Source: Adiantum capillus-veneris
Taxonomy: Eukaryota > Streptophyta > Polypodiopsida > Polypodiales > Pteridaceae
Reading direction: 5' to 3'
Length of the DNA: 64,000 bases
Assembly: GCA_014529385.2 (NCBI GenBank)
Contig: CM043942.1
Span: 18,675,991-18,739,990 of the forward strand
In this document: piece after piece, positions 1 through 13,189 of the stretch
Numbering within the stretch: the stretch's first letter is position 1
How the letters are laid out: every line of letters starts with the position of its first letter
Made by a program: the position numbers and the translations under genes
The notes under the pieces: generated by a model
What the model was told of the DNA's origin: nothing
Database searches by the model: none
The model's input: only the letters and a program-made list of their open reading frames with translations

Positions 1-129
1 AATTATGTGTCATGACAAAGTCCCCTGGTGCTAGTCAAATGCATTTATTAGACCATTTTGGGCACATCGTATCAGGAACAATTACATTGACAAAAAATTA
101 TCAAATACCTAGTCAAACTTGATACCAAT
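1..129 (-). other. Inverted PBS-like leader of a Copia element
   Basis: Read on the minus strand, the sequence just outside the inverted LTR begins ATTGGTATCA. This matches the first ten bases of the LTR-PBS junction of the Copia element at 33,161 (ATTGGTATCAGAGC) and then diverges. The stretch therefore looks like the primer-binding site and start of the untranslated leader of a leftward element whose LTR is at 130-344. The PBS match is only partial and no coding is visible. Confidence 0.5.
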
Positions 130-344
130 TGTTGGAATTAGGGTTGCAGAGAAACACACACAGCTTGGAGAAGACGAAGGAAGCTCAAGGCACACAATAG
201 AGAGTGTATTACTTAGTGTGCAATGGAAAGATAGATAGCCCTAGAGTGATGGGCGTATATACAATGCACGGGGGAAAAAACCTCCTAAAGAGGGAAAAAA
301 TGCCCCGGCGGTCCTAGTGTGTTCACACACATCACTACCACATG
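130..344 (-). repeat. Copia LTR in inverted orientation
   Basis: This is the reverse complement of the LTR at 3,692-3,905, from its CAACA end to within about 12 bases of its TG start. The match is nearly exact except for a 13-bp insertion around 255-267, so the copy comes from a sister element, not from the adjacent LTR. It then joins pol directly at the pentamer ACATG (340-344). A normal element has direct LTRs; here they are opposed. Confidence 0.9.
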
Positions 345-3300
345 CAGAATGGGCTTTTAGCGCAGAGTGCACTTACAATCCTGCTGTCCATGATGCATGC
401 TTGTCAGTTGCTGCAGATTCACATGTGTGGTATTTCGACAGTGGTGCTACAAAGCACATTACCTCACATCGTGAATTGTTTACCTCTCTCGAGTCTGTCC
501 CTCATGGGAATTCAGTCACTTGTGCCAACAACGCCTCTTATCCAGTTCAGGGAGTTGGAAAGATTGTGCTCACTGCTGCTAATGGCAGTTCCTTCACACT
601 TGTTGATGCACTTTATGTACCTGGGATCAAGAAGAATCTATTGTCTGTATCCGCACTTGCTAGACTTGGACTTGTAGTCAAATTTGTGGATGACAGATGT
701 ACAGTTCATGATCTCAGTTTTGGTGATGAAATTGTTGCATCTGGGCTTTTGTGCCGTGGGCTGTATAAGCTCACTTTGTATGACAAGTGTGAACAAAATT
801 TTGCAAATGCTGTTGCAGATTCAAGGGCTATTTCAGATGCAAAACTTTGGCATGCACGTTTTGGTCATCTGAATTTTGCCAGTTTGCTGCGTTTGCAGAA
901 ATCTGATATGGTTGCTTCTTTGCCGCCTCTTGAAGCACCTATCAAACATGTTTGTGAAGGCTGTATTCTGGGTAAAATGCAGCGTTCTAAGTTTCCAAAG
1001 GATGGTTCAGTTAGGGCCACATGCAGGTTGCAACTTGTGCATAGTGATGTTTGTGGGCCCATGCAAACTCCGTCCTTGGGCAATTACCTGTACTTCGTGA
1101 CTTTCATTGATGATTACTCCAGGCATGCATGGGTATTTCCGCTTAAAGCAAAGTCCGAAGTTTTTATGTGCTTCAAACAATTTTTGGCTATGGCTGAAAA
1201 TGTCTCAAAATGTACTATGGGCACCCTCCGTTCCGATCGAGGGGGGGAGTATATGTCTCATGAATTTAATGCATTTCTGGCTAGTCGTGGGATAAAACAC
1301 CAATGTACAGTGCCTTATACACCTCAGCAAAATGGTGTTGCTGAGAGGAAAAACAGGTCACTAACGGAAATGGCACGATGTATGGTCAAAAGTCAAGCTT
1401 TGCCACATTCCTTTTGGCTTGAGGCCATCATGTGTGCCACTTATGTACTTAACAGGTGTCCTACGAAAGCTTTGCAGTCTATTACTCCATATGAAGCATG
1501 GCATGATAGAAAACCTTCTATTGAGCACATGCGTGTTTTTGGCTGTTTGGCATATGCTTTGGTGCCACAAGTGCAGCGCAGAAAATTGGATGATAAGGCT
1601 GTCAAATGTATTTTTGTTGGTTATAGTGCTGAAAGCAAAGGTTACAGGTTGTATCATCCGCAAACAAAACGTATTTTGGTTTCACGGGATGTAGTGTTTG
1701 TGGAAGATTCTGTTCAACCCTTGCTGTCATGTACTAGAGACAGTAATGTAAGCTCACAGGACATTTATGACACTTTGTTGCCTCTTTTCAGTGGTGGAAA
1801 TACGAATGTAAGTTCCAATGAGGCAAATGTACAGCCTATGGGGGTTTCTGAAAATGTTTTAGAACAGCCTATTACTGATGCAGATGTACATGATGTACTT
1901 GATGAGGAAAGGGCTGAAAATGAGCAGGCTAGAAGTATGCCAAAATGGCTGGTGCACACTTTGCCTGACAGTAAATTGGATGCACCTTTATCTAGTCGTA
2001 CTCGTTCAGGCTCTCGCCATGCATCTTATGCATCAGATTGTTATGCTTTGGCTGTGTCTAGTTTACATGATGTTGAGGAGCCTCTGTCTTTTGATGAAGC
2101 ACAGAATTCAGAAAATTGGATTGCTGCCATGAAATCAGAATATGATGCACTTATAGAGAATGACACATGGACTTTATGTGATTTGCCTCCTGGCAAAAAG
2201 GCCATTGGTACGAAGTGGGTTTACAAGTTGAAACGCAAGCCGGATGGTGAGATCGATCGCCATAAGGCTCGACTTGTTGCAAAGGGTTATGCACAACAAA
2301 AAGGCATAGATTATGAAGAGACTTTTGCTCCCACTTGTCGTATGACTACTGTGCGTTTTCTATGTGCATTGGCAGCTCATTTTGGTTGGGATGTACATCA
2401 ATCAGACATTGTTACTGCTTTCTTGAATGGTGACATATTTGAGGAAGTTTATGTAACGCAGCCTCGCGGTTTTGTCATAAAAGGACAAGAGGACAAAGTG
2501 TGCAAATGTAGGAAGGCTTTGTATGGGTTGAAGCAATCTCCTCGTGCTTGGTATGAGAAAGCTGACACTCATTTGGTTAAACGAGGCTTTCGTAACAGTC
2601 CAACAGAAAGCACATTGTATGTAAAGCGTGAGGATGATGTATTTCTCATTGTGGTTCTTTATGTTGATGATTTGCTGATCACTGGACCAAATGAGAGACA
2701 TATTGCTGAATTTAAGGCTGATTTGAATGCTACTTTCAAGATGAAAGATTTGGGGCTGTTGCATCATTACTTGGGTATACAGTTTAAGCAGTGTGATGGT
2801 GGTATTGCCTTGTGTCAGAAAAGTTACATAGAGACATTGCTATGTAAGTTTGGACTTGAGGATTGCAAACCTATTGCCACTCCCATGGAAACAGGTTTGA
2901 AGTTGAGTCTACATGATGCTGGCGATCCTGCTGATGTCACTCTTTACCAAACTGCTGTTGGCTGCCTCATTTATGTATGCAACACGAGGCCAGATATTCA
3001 GTTTGCAGTCTCGCAGGTCAGCAGATTTATGCATAGCCCAGGGTCTAAGCATTGGCAGGCTGTCAAGAGGATTTTCCGCTACCTTAGTGGCACTTTACAT
3101 CTTGGCTTGTTTTATCCCAAGGGGGGATCATTGCCGCCAGACTTACATGCTTTTTCGGACTCAGATTGGGCTGGTTGTTTTGACACGCGAGTGTCCACAA
3201 GTGGTTTTTGTTTCATGCTTGGCAGTTCATGTATATCATGGTTGAGCAAGAAGCAACCTACTGTGGCCACTTCGAGTTGTGAGGCTGAGTACAGGGCAGT

Positions 3301-3616
3301 CTTCACAGCTACGGTTGAGTGTGTATGGCTCAGACGCCTTATGGCTGACTTGGGTGTTGGACAGGACACTGCCAACACTATCTTCACTGACAGTCAGAGC
3401 GCATTGGCAGTTGCGAGGAACCCAGTTTTTCATGCTCGCACAAAGCACATTGAGGTGCATTACCACTATGTCAGGGAAAGGCTCTCAGCAGGAGAGATCA
3501 GCTTGGCTTATGTGCCAACACAGGACAACCTTGCAGATCTTTTCACAAAGGCATTGTCTCGTGAGAAGCTTGAAGCTTTCCGCAAAGCTTTGGGCTTACT
3601 CCCCTTTGTGGACTGA
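345..3616 (+). pseudogene. Copia Pol polyprotein, gag-less (PR-IN-RT-RNase H)
   Basis: A long open frame covers the Copia order protease, integrase, reverse transcriptase, RNase H. Visible motifs are protease WYFDSGATKH, a GAG-pre-integrase block with HARFGH and HVCEGC, integrase HSDVCGPM / FIDDYSR / RSDRGGEY with PYTPQQNGVAERKN, RT QSDIVTAFLNGD and catalytic LYVDDLL, and RNase H FSDSDWAG with TKHIEVHYHYVRE. There is no internal stop. Gag, the primer-binding site and any proper ATG start are absent: the frame opens with GTG inside the inverted LTR (317). It is thus an otherwise well-preserved pol without a means of its own expression. The polypurine tract CAGGGGGG lies at 3,681-3,688, just before the right LTR. 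Confidence 0.93.
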
Positions 3617-3691
3617 TCCTGTCCTCAGGGCATGGCACTTCCCTTTACTCATGTGCCAGCTCTCGTTCACCGCATCACTCCAGGGGGGATT

Positions 3692-3905
3692 TGTTACCAT
3701 ATACATGTGGTAGTGATGTGTGTGAACACACTAGGACCGCCGGGGCATTTTTTCCCTCTTTAGGAGGTTTTTTCCCCCGTGCTCATCACTCTAGGGCTAT
3801 CTATCTTTCCATTGCACACTAAGTAATACACTCTCTATTGTGTGCCTTGAGCTTCCTTCGTCTTCTCCAAGCTGTGTGTGTTTCTCTGCAACCCTAATTC
3901 CAACA
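3692..3905 (+). repeat. Copia 3' LTR (214 bp)
   Basis: The repeat starts TGTTACC after a polypurine tract and ends CCAACA, giving the expected TG...CA ends. Its partner is the inverted copy at 130-344. No direct partner exists in the window, and I see no convincing target duplication. Confidence 0.88.
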
Positions 3906-4980
3906 AAACTTGTTAAGGTTACAAAATACAATTAAACAAATCTAATGAATGGTTGTAAATTTACACATGCAGCAAAGTTATGTTCTCTTAATAAACTCCT
4001 TGATTTGGTACCTAGATGTGATGAATCTTCACATCCAAATATGTTAGCATGGTTCTCACGTGGAAAGTATTTAGTTCTTTGCCTATGAGCTATGAGCATA
4101 GCATTGGCCATAAGCATTGACAAGTACGATTTATGGATATGCAGGTTCAAATCGGTTTTTTGCTAAATGCATGCACACTAGGTGTTATGGGCCCTGATGT
4201 TTAACAAAAGTTGATTTGGAGCGGCATGCACATTCATGACATAAGTAGCTTCTAAAGAATTTTGCACTATATGTGCAATCTCTCTATGAGATCTGTATGA
4301 GATTAATTGTAGATCTATCAATCACCAATAGAGGTCATGGCTCGGTTTGGGTGCTTGTAGATCATCTCACTACTAATAGTCAAGATGGTTGTTTCTAGAA
4401 TTATTTAATAAAAATCAACAATAATGCAAGGGATTGTGATCCTTGTTTACCAATCATTTTGGAGGATTGTTTGTAAATGGTGGAAAAACACACCTCAGTA
4501 CTGTCAGTTATCCTGTCAGTTATCCAGAGAGGCCAATTGACAAGTGTTAATCTTGTGCTAAAGGATCTACTAAGTGCATACATTAGCACCAAGCAATCCA
4601 ATTGGAAAGTTTATGATTTCCTTTGGTGAGGTTTCACAGTCTAAGGATGTAGAAAATAAATGATCAAAGACATAAACCTCTATGCCCCAAGTCCAAAATA
4701 GCCTATTTGAACCTTTTGGTTTTCCATTGGGCCTACCATCATCACTAGAACCACCATGGGAATTCTATGGCACAACGGGTCAATGCATTGTGTATTCATG
4801 GATGCGTTGCTATCATTGCAACCAACCATGCCATTGAGGGTGTAGTGCCTAGTTGGGCCACCACATCCCCCCCCTCCCCCAAGCTTTGACCATGATGTAT
4901 CAAAGTAGATTTTCTCTCCATAGATTATTTACATGTTGTTTCTCTTTTTCCCTTTGCAGTTTTTCCTAGTGTAAATCTAT
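3906..4980. other. Non-coding stretch
   Basis: AT-rich sequence with no frame longer than about 70 codons and no recognised motif. A C-rich run occurs near 4,868. I see nothing else here. Confidence 0.6.
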
Positions 4981-5366
<386 letters not shown>

Positions 5367-5784
5367 GTGTTTTTGTTGCTTTCTTTCTTCTTTCACAATG
5401 GCCATCCCTAGCCATATATGAACACGGGGAAGACATAATGGTAGTCAACTTATCTATCTCAACATCTCTAGCTTGGTATCATGTTTCTCTTGCACTTTGA
5501 CCCCTCTCTCTCCCTCCCTACCTCTTATCTTCCTATGGCTCCATCCTCGTCTCTCCAAAATGACATTAATAACTTACCCCCAATAGAAATTAATGACTAC
5601 TACACCTCAATTGGAACAATAACACTTGGAAAAAAAGGAGTTGGTTCTCATGAAAAACTTTCCGTAGGTGGAGGAGGACACAAGATAGAGTATCTTTCGA
5701 ACTATGTTAGTAGTAGCCAAATTATATTGCTAGAGTTATTTCAAGGGCTATTTTGTGCATGCTTGTGCTTCAGTTGTGTTTAGA

Positions 5785-6245
5785 AAATCTCTCTTCCTCT
5801 TAGATCGAGAGTGACATGAGATCTTCCACTAAGGAAGGCCTCTCTTACTCCAAGGGAAGTGATAAAGAATGTGTATTCCTTGTATATTCCTCTGAGGGTC
5901 TCTTGAATCATGCTTTCATCTTTGAATTCTTTCCCCATGGCTTCAAGTTCATCTTGGTCGTTCCTTGATCTAAGCAAGTTCACATGTGCACTTTCACTTG
6001 AGTTTTTAGGAGCATCATTTAGCTTATTTCGAATGCATTATCTTGATAGTGCTTTTAGCTTCAAACCTTCTGGAAAAGATCTCCCAAGCTTCTTTGGTTG
6101 AGGTAGCACTTTTGATGTACCCAACCGAGTTGTAAATTTGACATTGTTCTTGATGAATGCTTCATATTGAATGGATCTTCTATCCCAACCATTCCTTTCT
6201 ATCACCTCTATAGGCTTGTCTTTGTTCTTTGCCTATTATAGTCTG
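5785..6245 (-). pseudogene. Copia gag relic (UBN2-like)
   Basis: On the minus strand, broken frames read STKEAWEIFSRRFEAKSTIK and then SAHVNLLRSRNDQDELEA and YTFFITSLGVREA. This is the pattern of a Copia Gag N-terminal (UBN2-type) domain. Stops and frameshifts are numerous. No LTR is recognisable on either side. Confidence 0.65.
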
Positions 6246-6345
6246 CCACATATTTTCTCTCAATCATAGAGTTTGTAGTTTGAATTTCAAGAAGCATGAT
6301 TGTTTTGACCTAGCTTGCTTACATCACCAAGAGGCATGATTAATT

Positions 6346-6350
6346 GAAGC
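6346..6350. repeat. Target-site duplication GAAGC (left)
   Basis: GAAGC directly precedes the TG start of the left LTR and is repeated at 13,190-13,194 directly after the CA end of the right LTR. This is the 5-bp duplication made by a retroviral-type integrase. Confidence 0.88.
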
Positions 6351-6838
6351 TGTTATGGAATTGATATTTTACTATTTATTGCAGCTAACAGATGGAAAAG
6401 GCTTTATTGAGCTAGGCTATTGCAAAAGGATATTATATTTTATGTATATTTGATTATTCAAGTGATCTTTATGAGCTTTACCCATTTATGAACGACCGGC
6501 CAGTTTGTACTCAATTTGACCATTCAAGACATCTATAAATGAAACATGTGCAAGAGGGGAATGATCCCCCTTGCACGGGGGGAGATTGCACCTAGTGCTT
6601 GTGTCTTTCTTCTCTCCTCTTCTCTCTTCTCTCTCGCCGTGCGGGTGTAGCACTCCTCTCTAGGAGGTTCACCTGCACGCACTCTCTTACACTCTCTCAC
6701 TCACAGTCTCTCTCTTTGCTCGCGTATGGCTTTGATTTTGTGCTACGAGACTCGTCAGGTATGCGGATTTGTCGATTTTATGGTTGCAACGTGTAATTTT
6801 GCTATTTTGCAGGGAACTCCACGCCTCCAGTTGTAGCA
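6351..6838 (+). repeat. 5' LTR of LARD-like element (488 bp)
   Basis: It begins TGTTATGGAATTGATATTTT and ends GTTGTAGCA. It matches 12,718-13,189 with many substitutions and small indels, including a shorter CT-rich block. It is followed by the primer-binding site. Confidence 0.9.
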
Positions 6839-9051
6839 GTGGTATCAGAGCAAAGGCTACGCTCCAAGATTAAAGAATTTGACGAGCACCAGCTAAGTGT
6901 TTTATTTTGTCATGCTTGTAAGTGTTGTTAGCTGCTTTTGCTTGCAATATTTGGTGTTGATTTCATGATACAGTTAGTGATCTTTGAAATTAAAGAGAAT
7001 TTCTTTTTTATCGTCATTACTAGTAAAATTATGATTGTTAAACATAATAATAGAATGGATTAAACTAAATTATACGAGGATATTAGAGAGAGAGGAATTT
7101 TGCAGACTATTAAAAAGGAAGGTTTGCAGAGCTGCGAACTGAGTGCGATCTTGTGTGCGATCATTGTCGGGACGTCTTTTGCACATAGCCTAGATCCATT
7201 GTTGTCAAATGGCAGCGGATGTTGGCCAGTTTATATTTTATTATCACTTTCCACAGCTTATGAAGACAACGGCGTTAGCTTCAAGTTACGGCTTTCAAGA
7301 GCATTGAAAATAGAGATAGATGAAGCATGCCTTGGAAGCAGAGCAATGACGTGCCTTGGGCATGGGCTTCTTGAGAGCATAGTTTGATGCCTTGAACACA
7401 CTTAGCCGGTTATTTTGATGCCTTCGCACCCTCATTCTCAGTTGGAAAATCGCACAGTACTGGTTGCAGTTGTCTAGCAACTCCTTTGCTTTTCTACGAT
7501 GCCCATTGCTTAAACAACATGCAATTACAACACACCAATATTTTTTTTTCTTTTTTTTTTACCTTTAACTTGGTTATTTCTGACTGATCCAACCCCCGCA
7601 AGACTCTCACCCCCGTGCACACATACACTTTGACGTGAAGGTTGTGGTGCGTGCAGCTATTACATGCCCCACTATCCCTCCTCTACTTGCATAACCTCAT
7701 AGGCTCACATCTGTCTCTTTCGGCCAAACCAATGAGAGCTTTTTCTTCTCCACCCTTTGTTAAAGAATGCAATCCCATAGGATAAACTCTCTCTTTGATC
7801 ATAGCCGCCATCCAACCACCCCAGACATTTAAAGTTGTTTTGTTTTCTCTCTATCATAGTTGTGTACATGCACTAGCTAAAATACTCCAATACACTTTTT
7901 TCATGAGTGGAGCACAATGGAAGTGGGGATGTGGCCCAGGGGATTCACCATGGAAAACTTACGGCACCACGTAAGTGCACGGGAGGGGTTTTTTTTACAA
8001 GTTACATAAGCGTATAAGTTAAGGGTCAGGCCCCTAATAATTTATCTCACAAGCTTAAAAATAAGGGAAGGGGTAACATATTTAGGGGGGGGGGGATGAG
8101 AGGAAGGTTTTGTGTTCCAAAATCATGGCTTCCCAAAAGAGTCTTCCCTCAAACTTGTGAGTCAATAGCTACAAATATACGTGGAAGAACTAGCACTGCT
8201 TTGTATCAATTGCTTGTTTTGGGATTTTAGTTCATTTGTTGAGGGATGAAAGCTATAAAGAGCTTGAATAGGTGCAAATTTACACGGAGAACCTAACACA
8301 ACTTTATAGCCATGTTTTTGGAGTAATTTAGATGGGTCCAAATTGGACGAGTAGCTAGAGTGCAAGCTAAACGGGCACATAGTTTGAAAGTCAAACTAAC
8401 ACACATTGAGAATACATCTAGTTATCAACAAAAGTGGTTCCTTTGTACGTTGCCAATCACTATGCTACACGCTCTTTGACAAGTTTTACTCAGTCCCATG
8501 ATCATGTGAGACCTACATTTTATATGTAAGATAGGGGTATGATAGTTTTTTGCATTGATTATCGGATAAGCGTAGAAAGGGGGGTCATATTCTCTAATAT
8601 GAGTCGTATATAGGGGTTTTATTAAAGTTGTCTACTCGCAGGTGGCATACCATTTTGTATATAGAGTGAATCCCCCAAGGGATGTGGTTTGTGCATGCAC
8701 CCACCCTCACGACTTAATGTGCACACAACACCCCAAGATTGCCCATGCAACTGGTATCACTTTCAAGATACATATACTTAACTTCTTCTTGATAGTTGCC
8801 AACCCACAGGCCAACCTCCTCCTTGCTCTGCAACTACCTCCCACAACCACCTCTCAGAAAACTAGCAGAGCTTCGCAAAACTCTCTCTCTCCCCACTCAT
8901 TCTCATCCAGCTAAAATAACTCTCCCTCACCTGCATGGCACCCACAACCACCAACCGCACACTACGCATGCCGGTGCCCACACACACACACACAAACTTG
9001 TGTGTGGCAGTCCACGCCCATAGTCTCCAATCGATGGTCGCGCAAACTGTC

Positions 9052-9230
<179 letters not shown>

Positions 9231-9239
9231 CCGCGACCA

Positions 9240-10030
9240 CCTGTAGCAATGAACATTGACAAAGCTCTGCAGCAACCGATGAACCTTGATGAAGCTCTTG
9301 CAGATGCAGACCTTGACAAAGCGCTTCAACGACATACGCCCACTATCGGGCATCCTCGGGCAATGACGATGATGACGACATCGATGATGATGATTTCACC
9401 CTGACAAATTTTAATCTTCCATTTTATTTTGTACCCCACATTGTATTAGATCCATAAGAATTCTATCAGTTTGTTCCCATAGGCCTTTGGAAGCCGGATA
9501 ATAAGATATTTCATTTCGCTCCCTCTTCCCTCTCCCACTATGATTCCTTATAACGACGGACATAGATGAAGCTCTTCAACAAGCATGCAATAGCTTTTCG
9601 AGCATCACCGGGTTGCCAAGCATATCTGGACATTGACAAAGCTCCTTGGCGACCAACTTCCTATGACAACGTCGCCTGTTGTGCCGACCATCCCGAGCAT
9701 TGATATGATGATGATGATGATGATTTCAGTCTGACGATATTAATTTAGTCTTTTAATTTAATTTTTCACTACATTTCATTTTATTTTGTACCCAACATTG
9801 TATTAGATCCATGAGGATTGTACGAGCTTGACCCCATGGCTTTTTAAAGACGAGTAATATAATTTTTCATTTCATTTTGCTCTCTCTCTTCCCCCCTCCC
9901 CCCCCACTCCCAGTACCGCTACCTTCAACGATGGACAATCACGACGCTCCTGATGCAATACTTCCTGCAACAATGCTGGAGCATTGATGACGACGATGAT
10001 GATTTTATTTTGTACCCAAACTCGATGTCC
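9240..10030. repeat. Three diverged tandem units with GATGAT tracts
   Basis: Three units of roughly 300-350 bp repeat the order GACAAAGCTC-type words, a GATGATGATGATTT tract and TTTTATTTTGTACCCMACATTG (9,375, 9,710 and 9,993 for the GAT tracts). The third is shortened. The words suggest a decayed acidic coding segment captured by the element, but no frame stays open. Confidence 0.6.
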
Positions 10031-12084
10031 TTTAGTGTATTTTAATTTCTTGAGCTTGTAAATTCCCCATTACCTCTTTTGCTTTCCTTTAAGAACAATA
10101 AAAAATTTACACAAGTTTAGTGTAATTACGAGCGAAAGCTTTAAAAGTTTTCACCTGAAACCGCATGAATTTCAAGTTTGCACTTGTTTTCAACGATTAG
10201 CACATAATGTATTTTTCTAGCCCTATCAAAGATCACAACACAACATGCGAACCATAGCAGATCATGAAAATCCAATCAAAATTCATTACACCATTGCTAT
10301 AGACTATCGTCCCCACGGTGTTTTGAAACTTAGAACACGGGCTAAAATGTGAATCAAACACAAGAGACATTGTAGACACTATTAGTGTATTTTGAGAATG
10401 GTAGACAAAACTATGGTTGTAGGCATAAATCCTTCTACTATCTGCAGTGATGGTACTAATGGTCACAAGGATCTCATCTCTCTCTTCCTGTTTACAATAT
10501 CCTGATAGTACGCTTTACAAAGCGGCTAGAATAATGCAATCTAGATCCTCCTTGGGGAATGACATACTCACTAGGGCATTGGGGTGTATGACTCATCACT
10601 ATGCACAGCCTTCTAGATTAGTAGCAAGACATATTCGGTAAGGTACCCACCTTTGGCCAAAAAATTAAAGCCATCAAAATAAACATGCACGCCAAAGAAC
10701 AAGCTGCTATACAAGCTATGCAAAAGATCTTGTGATAACCATGGTTTTAATTGAAGATTGTTGTTGCCGATTCCATTCCTATAAATACTCTACCTATTAT
10801 GTATGATGATGTTATATCAACCATAAGAATGAGGATCAAGACATGTAAGTAATTATGTACTAAAAAAGAGAAAATTGCTCTCTCCTCACTATCTGCATGA
10901 GACATTATGTCAGTTATACCCATTAGCAGTAATGTAATTTACTTAGATTTTCACTTTGATTGCTCTACAATTATCCTAAACGTTGGATCATTGGGGTAGT
11001 GAAATTGTTGTTGCATATTACTTGATACTGTTCCATCTATTTGTTTCTGCATCCCCCCCCCTCCCAACATTTCTAATCGTCATTGATAGAGGACTACAAT
11101 TATTGAGGGATATTTACTTTTGTGCAAGGATTTAATATCAACACCTTTCCATTACAATAGCTCCTTGTAACCCATTGAAAGAGTTATTCATGGAGCTTGG
11201 TATTGCTTTGCCACAAAACTGCTATCCACTAGCTATCTCAACTTTGCACACCACTCATCAAATTTATATAGCACCTTCATTATTTGTTTGTTTGTACTCA
11301 AACCTGCCTACTTTCATTGTCTTTTATTGACAAAATAATCCAACTTTGCATCAATTCTATCATCACGGTTTTCAAAATGTTCAAGCATTTACTATACGAT
11401 AATATTGTTCTTAAATTTAACTTGTAAGTGCTTTGTCTTTGAGAAAAACTTTTGCAGATAAAGCTCAATACAATGCTAGCAGCTCGAAAACCCTCCAGGT
11501 ATGAAATTTATCAATATACTGTTATCTACGAGGATGATCTACTAAGTAGTCTTTCTCTACGTATATTTAGACCCATTTACAAATACACCACCCTTCCGCT
11601 TGTTCTACCTCCTTTCTTATGTTAAGGTCTACAGATTATCCATCACCTATTACACCAACTACCTATACGACAATCCTATAGTTTAATCTGAGTCTCATAA
11701 ATCAATGCTCATTATATTTACTTTATTTCAAGTAACTCTATTTACATGCGTTAAGCAATTTTCCAATAAGCAAGAATATCACCGGATACTTTTACAAGAG
11801 GGAGCTTCTTTATTTGTTTGCATCTCTTTTAAGCTTTAAAATCTATTATTTCTAATATCGTGGCTTGTACTTACTTTGCTTGAAATCTCTACTAGATGAA
11901 GTATCATACAACTGCTTACATGAGCCTCGTTGACTTGGGATAATCCATTTGGTACATGGTTTAACACTACAGTCTACTCCAATTTATAATCAAGGAGAAT
12001 TTATGTTGTTTTTATGCTTGGTATAGTCCATTGGTCACGGACACATAGACTCACCGATTTAGGCTCATGTAAGTAAAGACTCAT

Positions 12085-12250
12085 CTTGGTGCAGATCCGT
12101 CGATTTAGGCAACACATTGATAAACTGTAGATTTATGATTTTTTAAACAATATCAAATGCAGATTTGCCGATTTAGGCAACATTAGTGCAGATTTGTCGA
12201 TTTAGGCAGCACGTCTTATTGGTGTAGATTCGTTGATTTAGGCAACACCA
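12085..12250. repeat. Short tandem motif TCGATTTAGGCAACA
   Basis: The motif GTGCAGATTYGTCGATTTAGGCARCA recurs four times (near 12,093, 12,161, 12,188 and 12,220), with a weaker copy near 12,050. Spacing is 27-68 bp. Function is unknown. Confidence 0.7.
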
Positions 12251-12717
12251 ATCACAAAATCACGCTGCAGTGGCTGGCCACCACTGTCTCACTGGTGTGA
12301 TTTTGTTACCCGGGTATACAAAATGAAGGCTATTTGGATTTGGATTTGCAATGGGTATATGTTGGCAAATATTTGGATTTGGATTTAGACTTGGATTTGG
12401 AATTGGTATATGATGCTTTTCTGCCGCGACAGTATTTATGGAATTGGACTTGATATTGATGAGAAATGATTATTGAATGATGAGTGTGACCAATGATATC
12501 CTGCTTCATCAGGATATGACATATACTGCTTATTCTAGCGGTATGGGAGACTAGAATAGGTAGTATGTGGATGACAACATGCATAAGCAATGTTGTTTAG
12601 TTTTATTACTATATGTTTTTTTTTTTACATAGATTTCTAATCACTGTTTTTGACAAGTATTTTTTGTAAATTTCTTATCTTTGTAACTGAGGACAGTTGC
12701 TTTCCAACGGCGAGGTA

Positions 12718-13189
12718 TGTTATTGAATTGATATTTTACTATTTATTGCAGCTGACAGGTGGAAAAGGATTTACCAAGCTAGGCTATTGCAAAAGGATAC
12801 TATATTTTATGTATCTTTGATTATTCAAGTGCTCTTTATGAGCTTTGTCCATTTATGACCGGCCGGCCAGTTTGTACTCAATTTCACCATTCAAGAAATC
12901 TATAAATGAAGCAAGAGAGAAATGGTCACTCTTGCACGGGGGGAGATTGCACCCAATGCTTGTGCCTTTCTTCTCTCCTCTTCTCTCGTTGTGCGGTCGT
13001 AGCACTCCGCTCTAGGAGGTGTGTCTACACGCACTCTCCTACACTCTCTCGCTCACAGTCTATCTCTTTGTTCATGTATGGCTTTGATTTTGTGCTACAA
13101 GACTCGTCAAGTATGCAAATTTGTCGATTTTATGGTTGCAACGTGTTATTTTACTATTTCCAGGTAACTCCACACCTCCGGTTGTAGCA
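12718..13189 (+). repeat. 3' LTR of LARD-like element (472 bp)
   Basis: It starts TGTTATTGAATTGATATTTT and ends GTTGTAGCA, in the same orientation as the LTR at 6,351, and is followed by the second GAAGC. Its divergence from the 5' LTR shows an old insertion. Confidence 0.9.
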
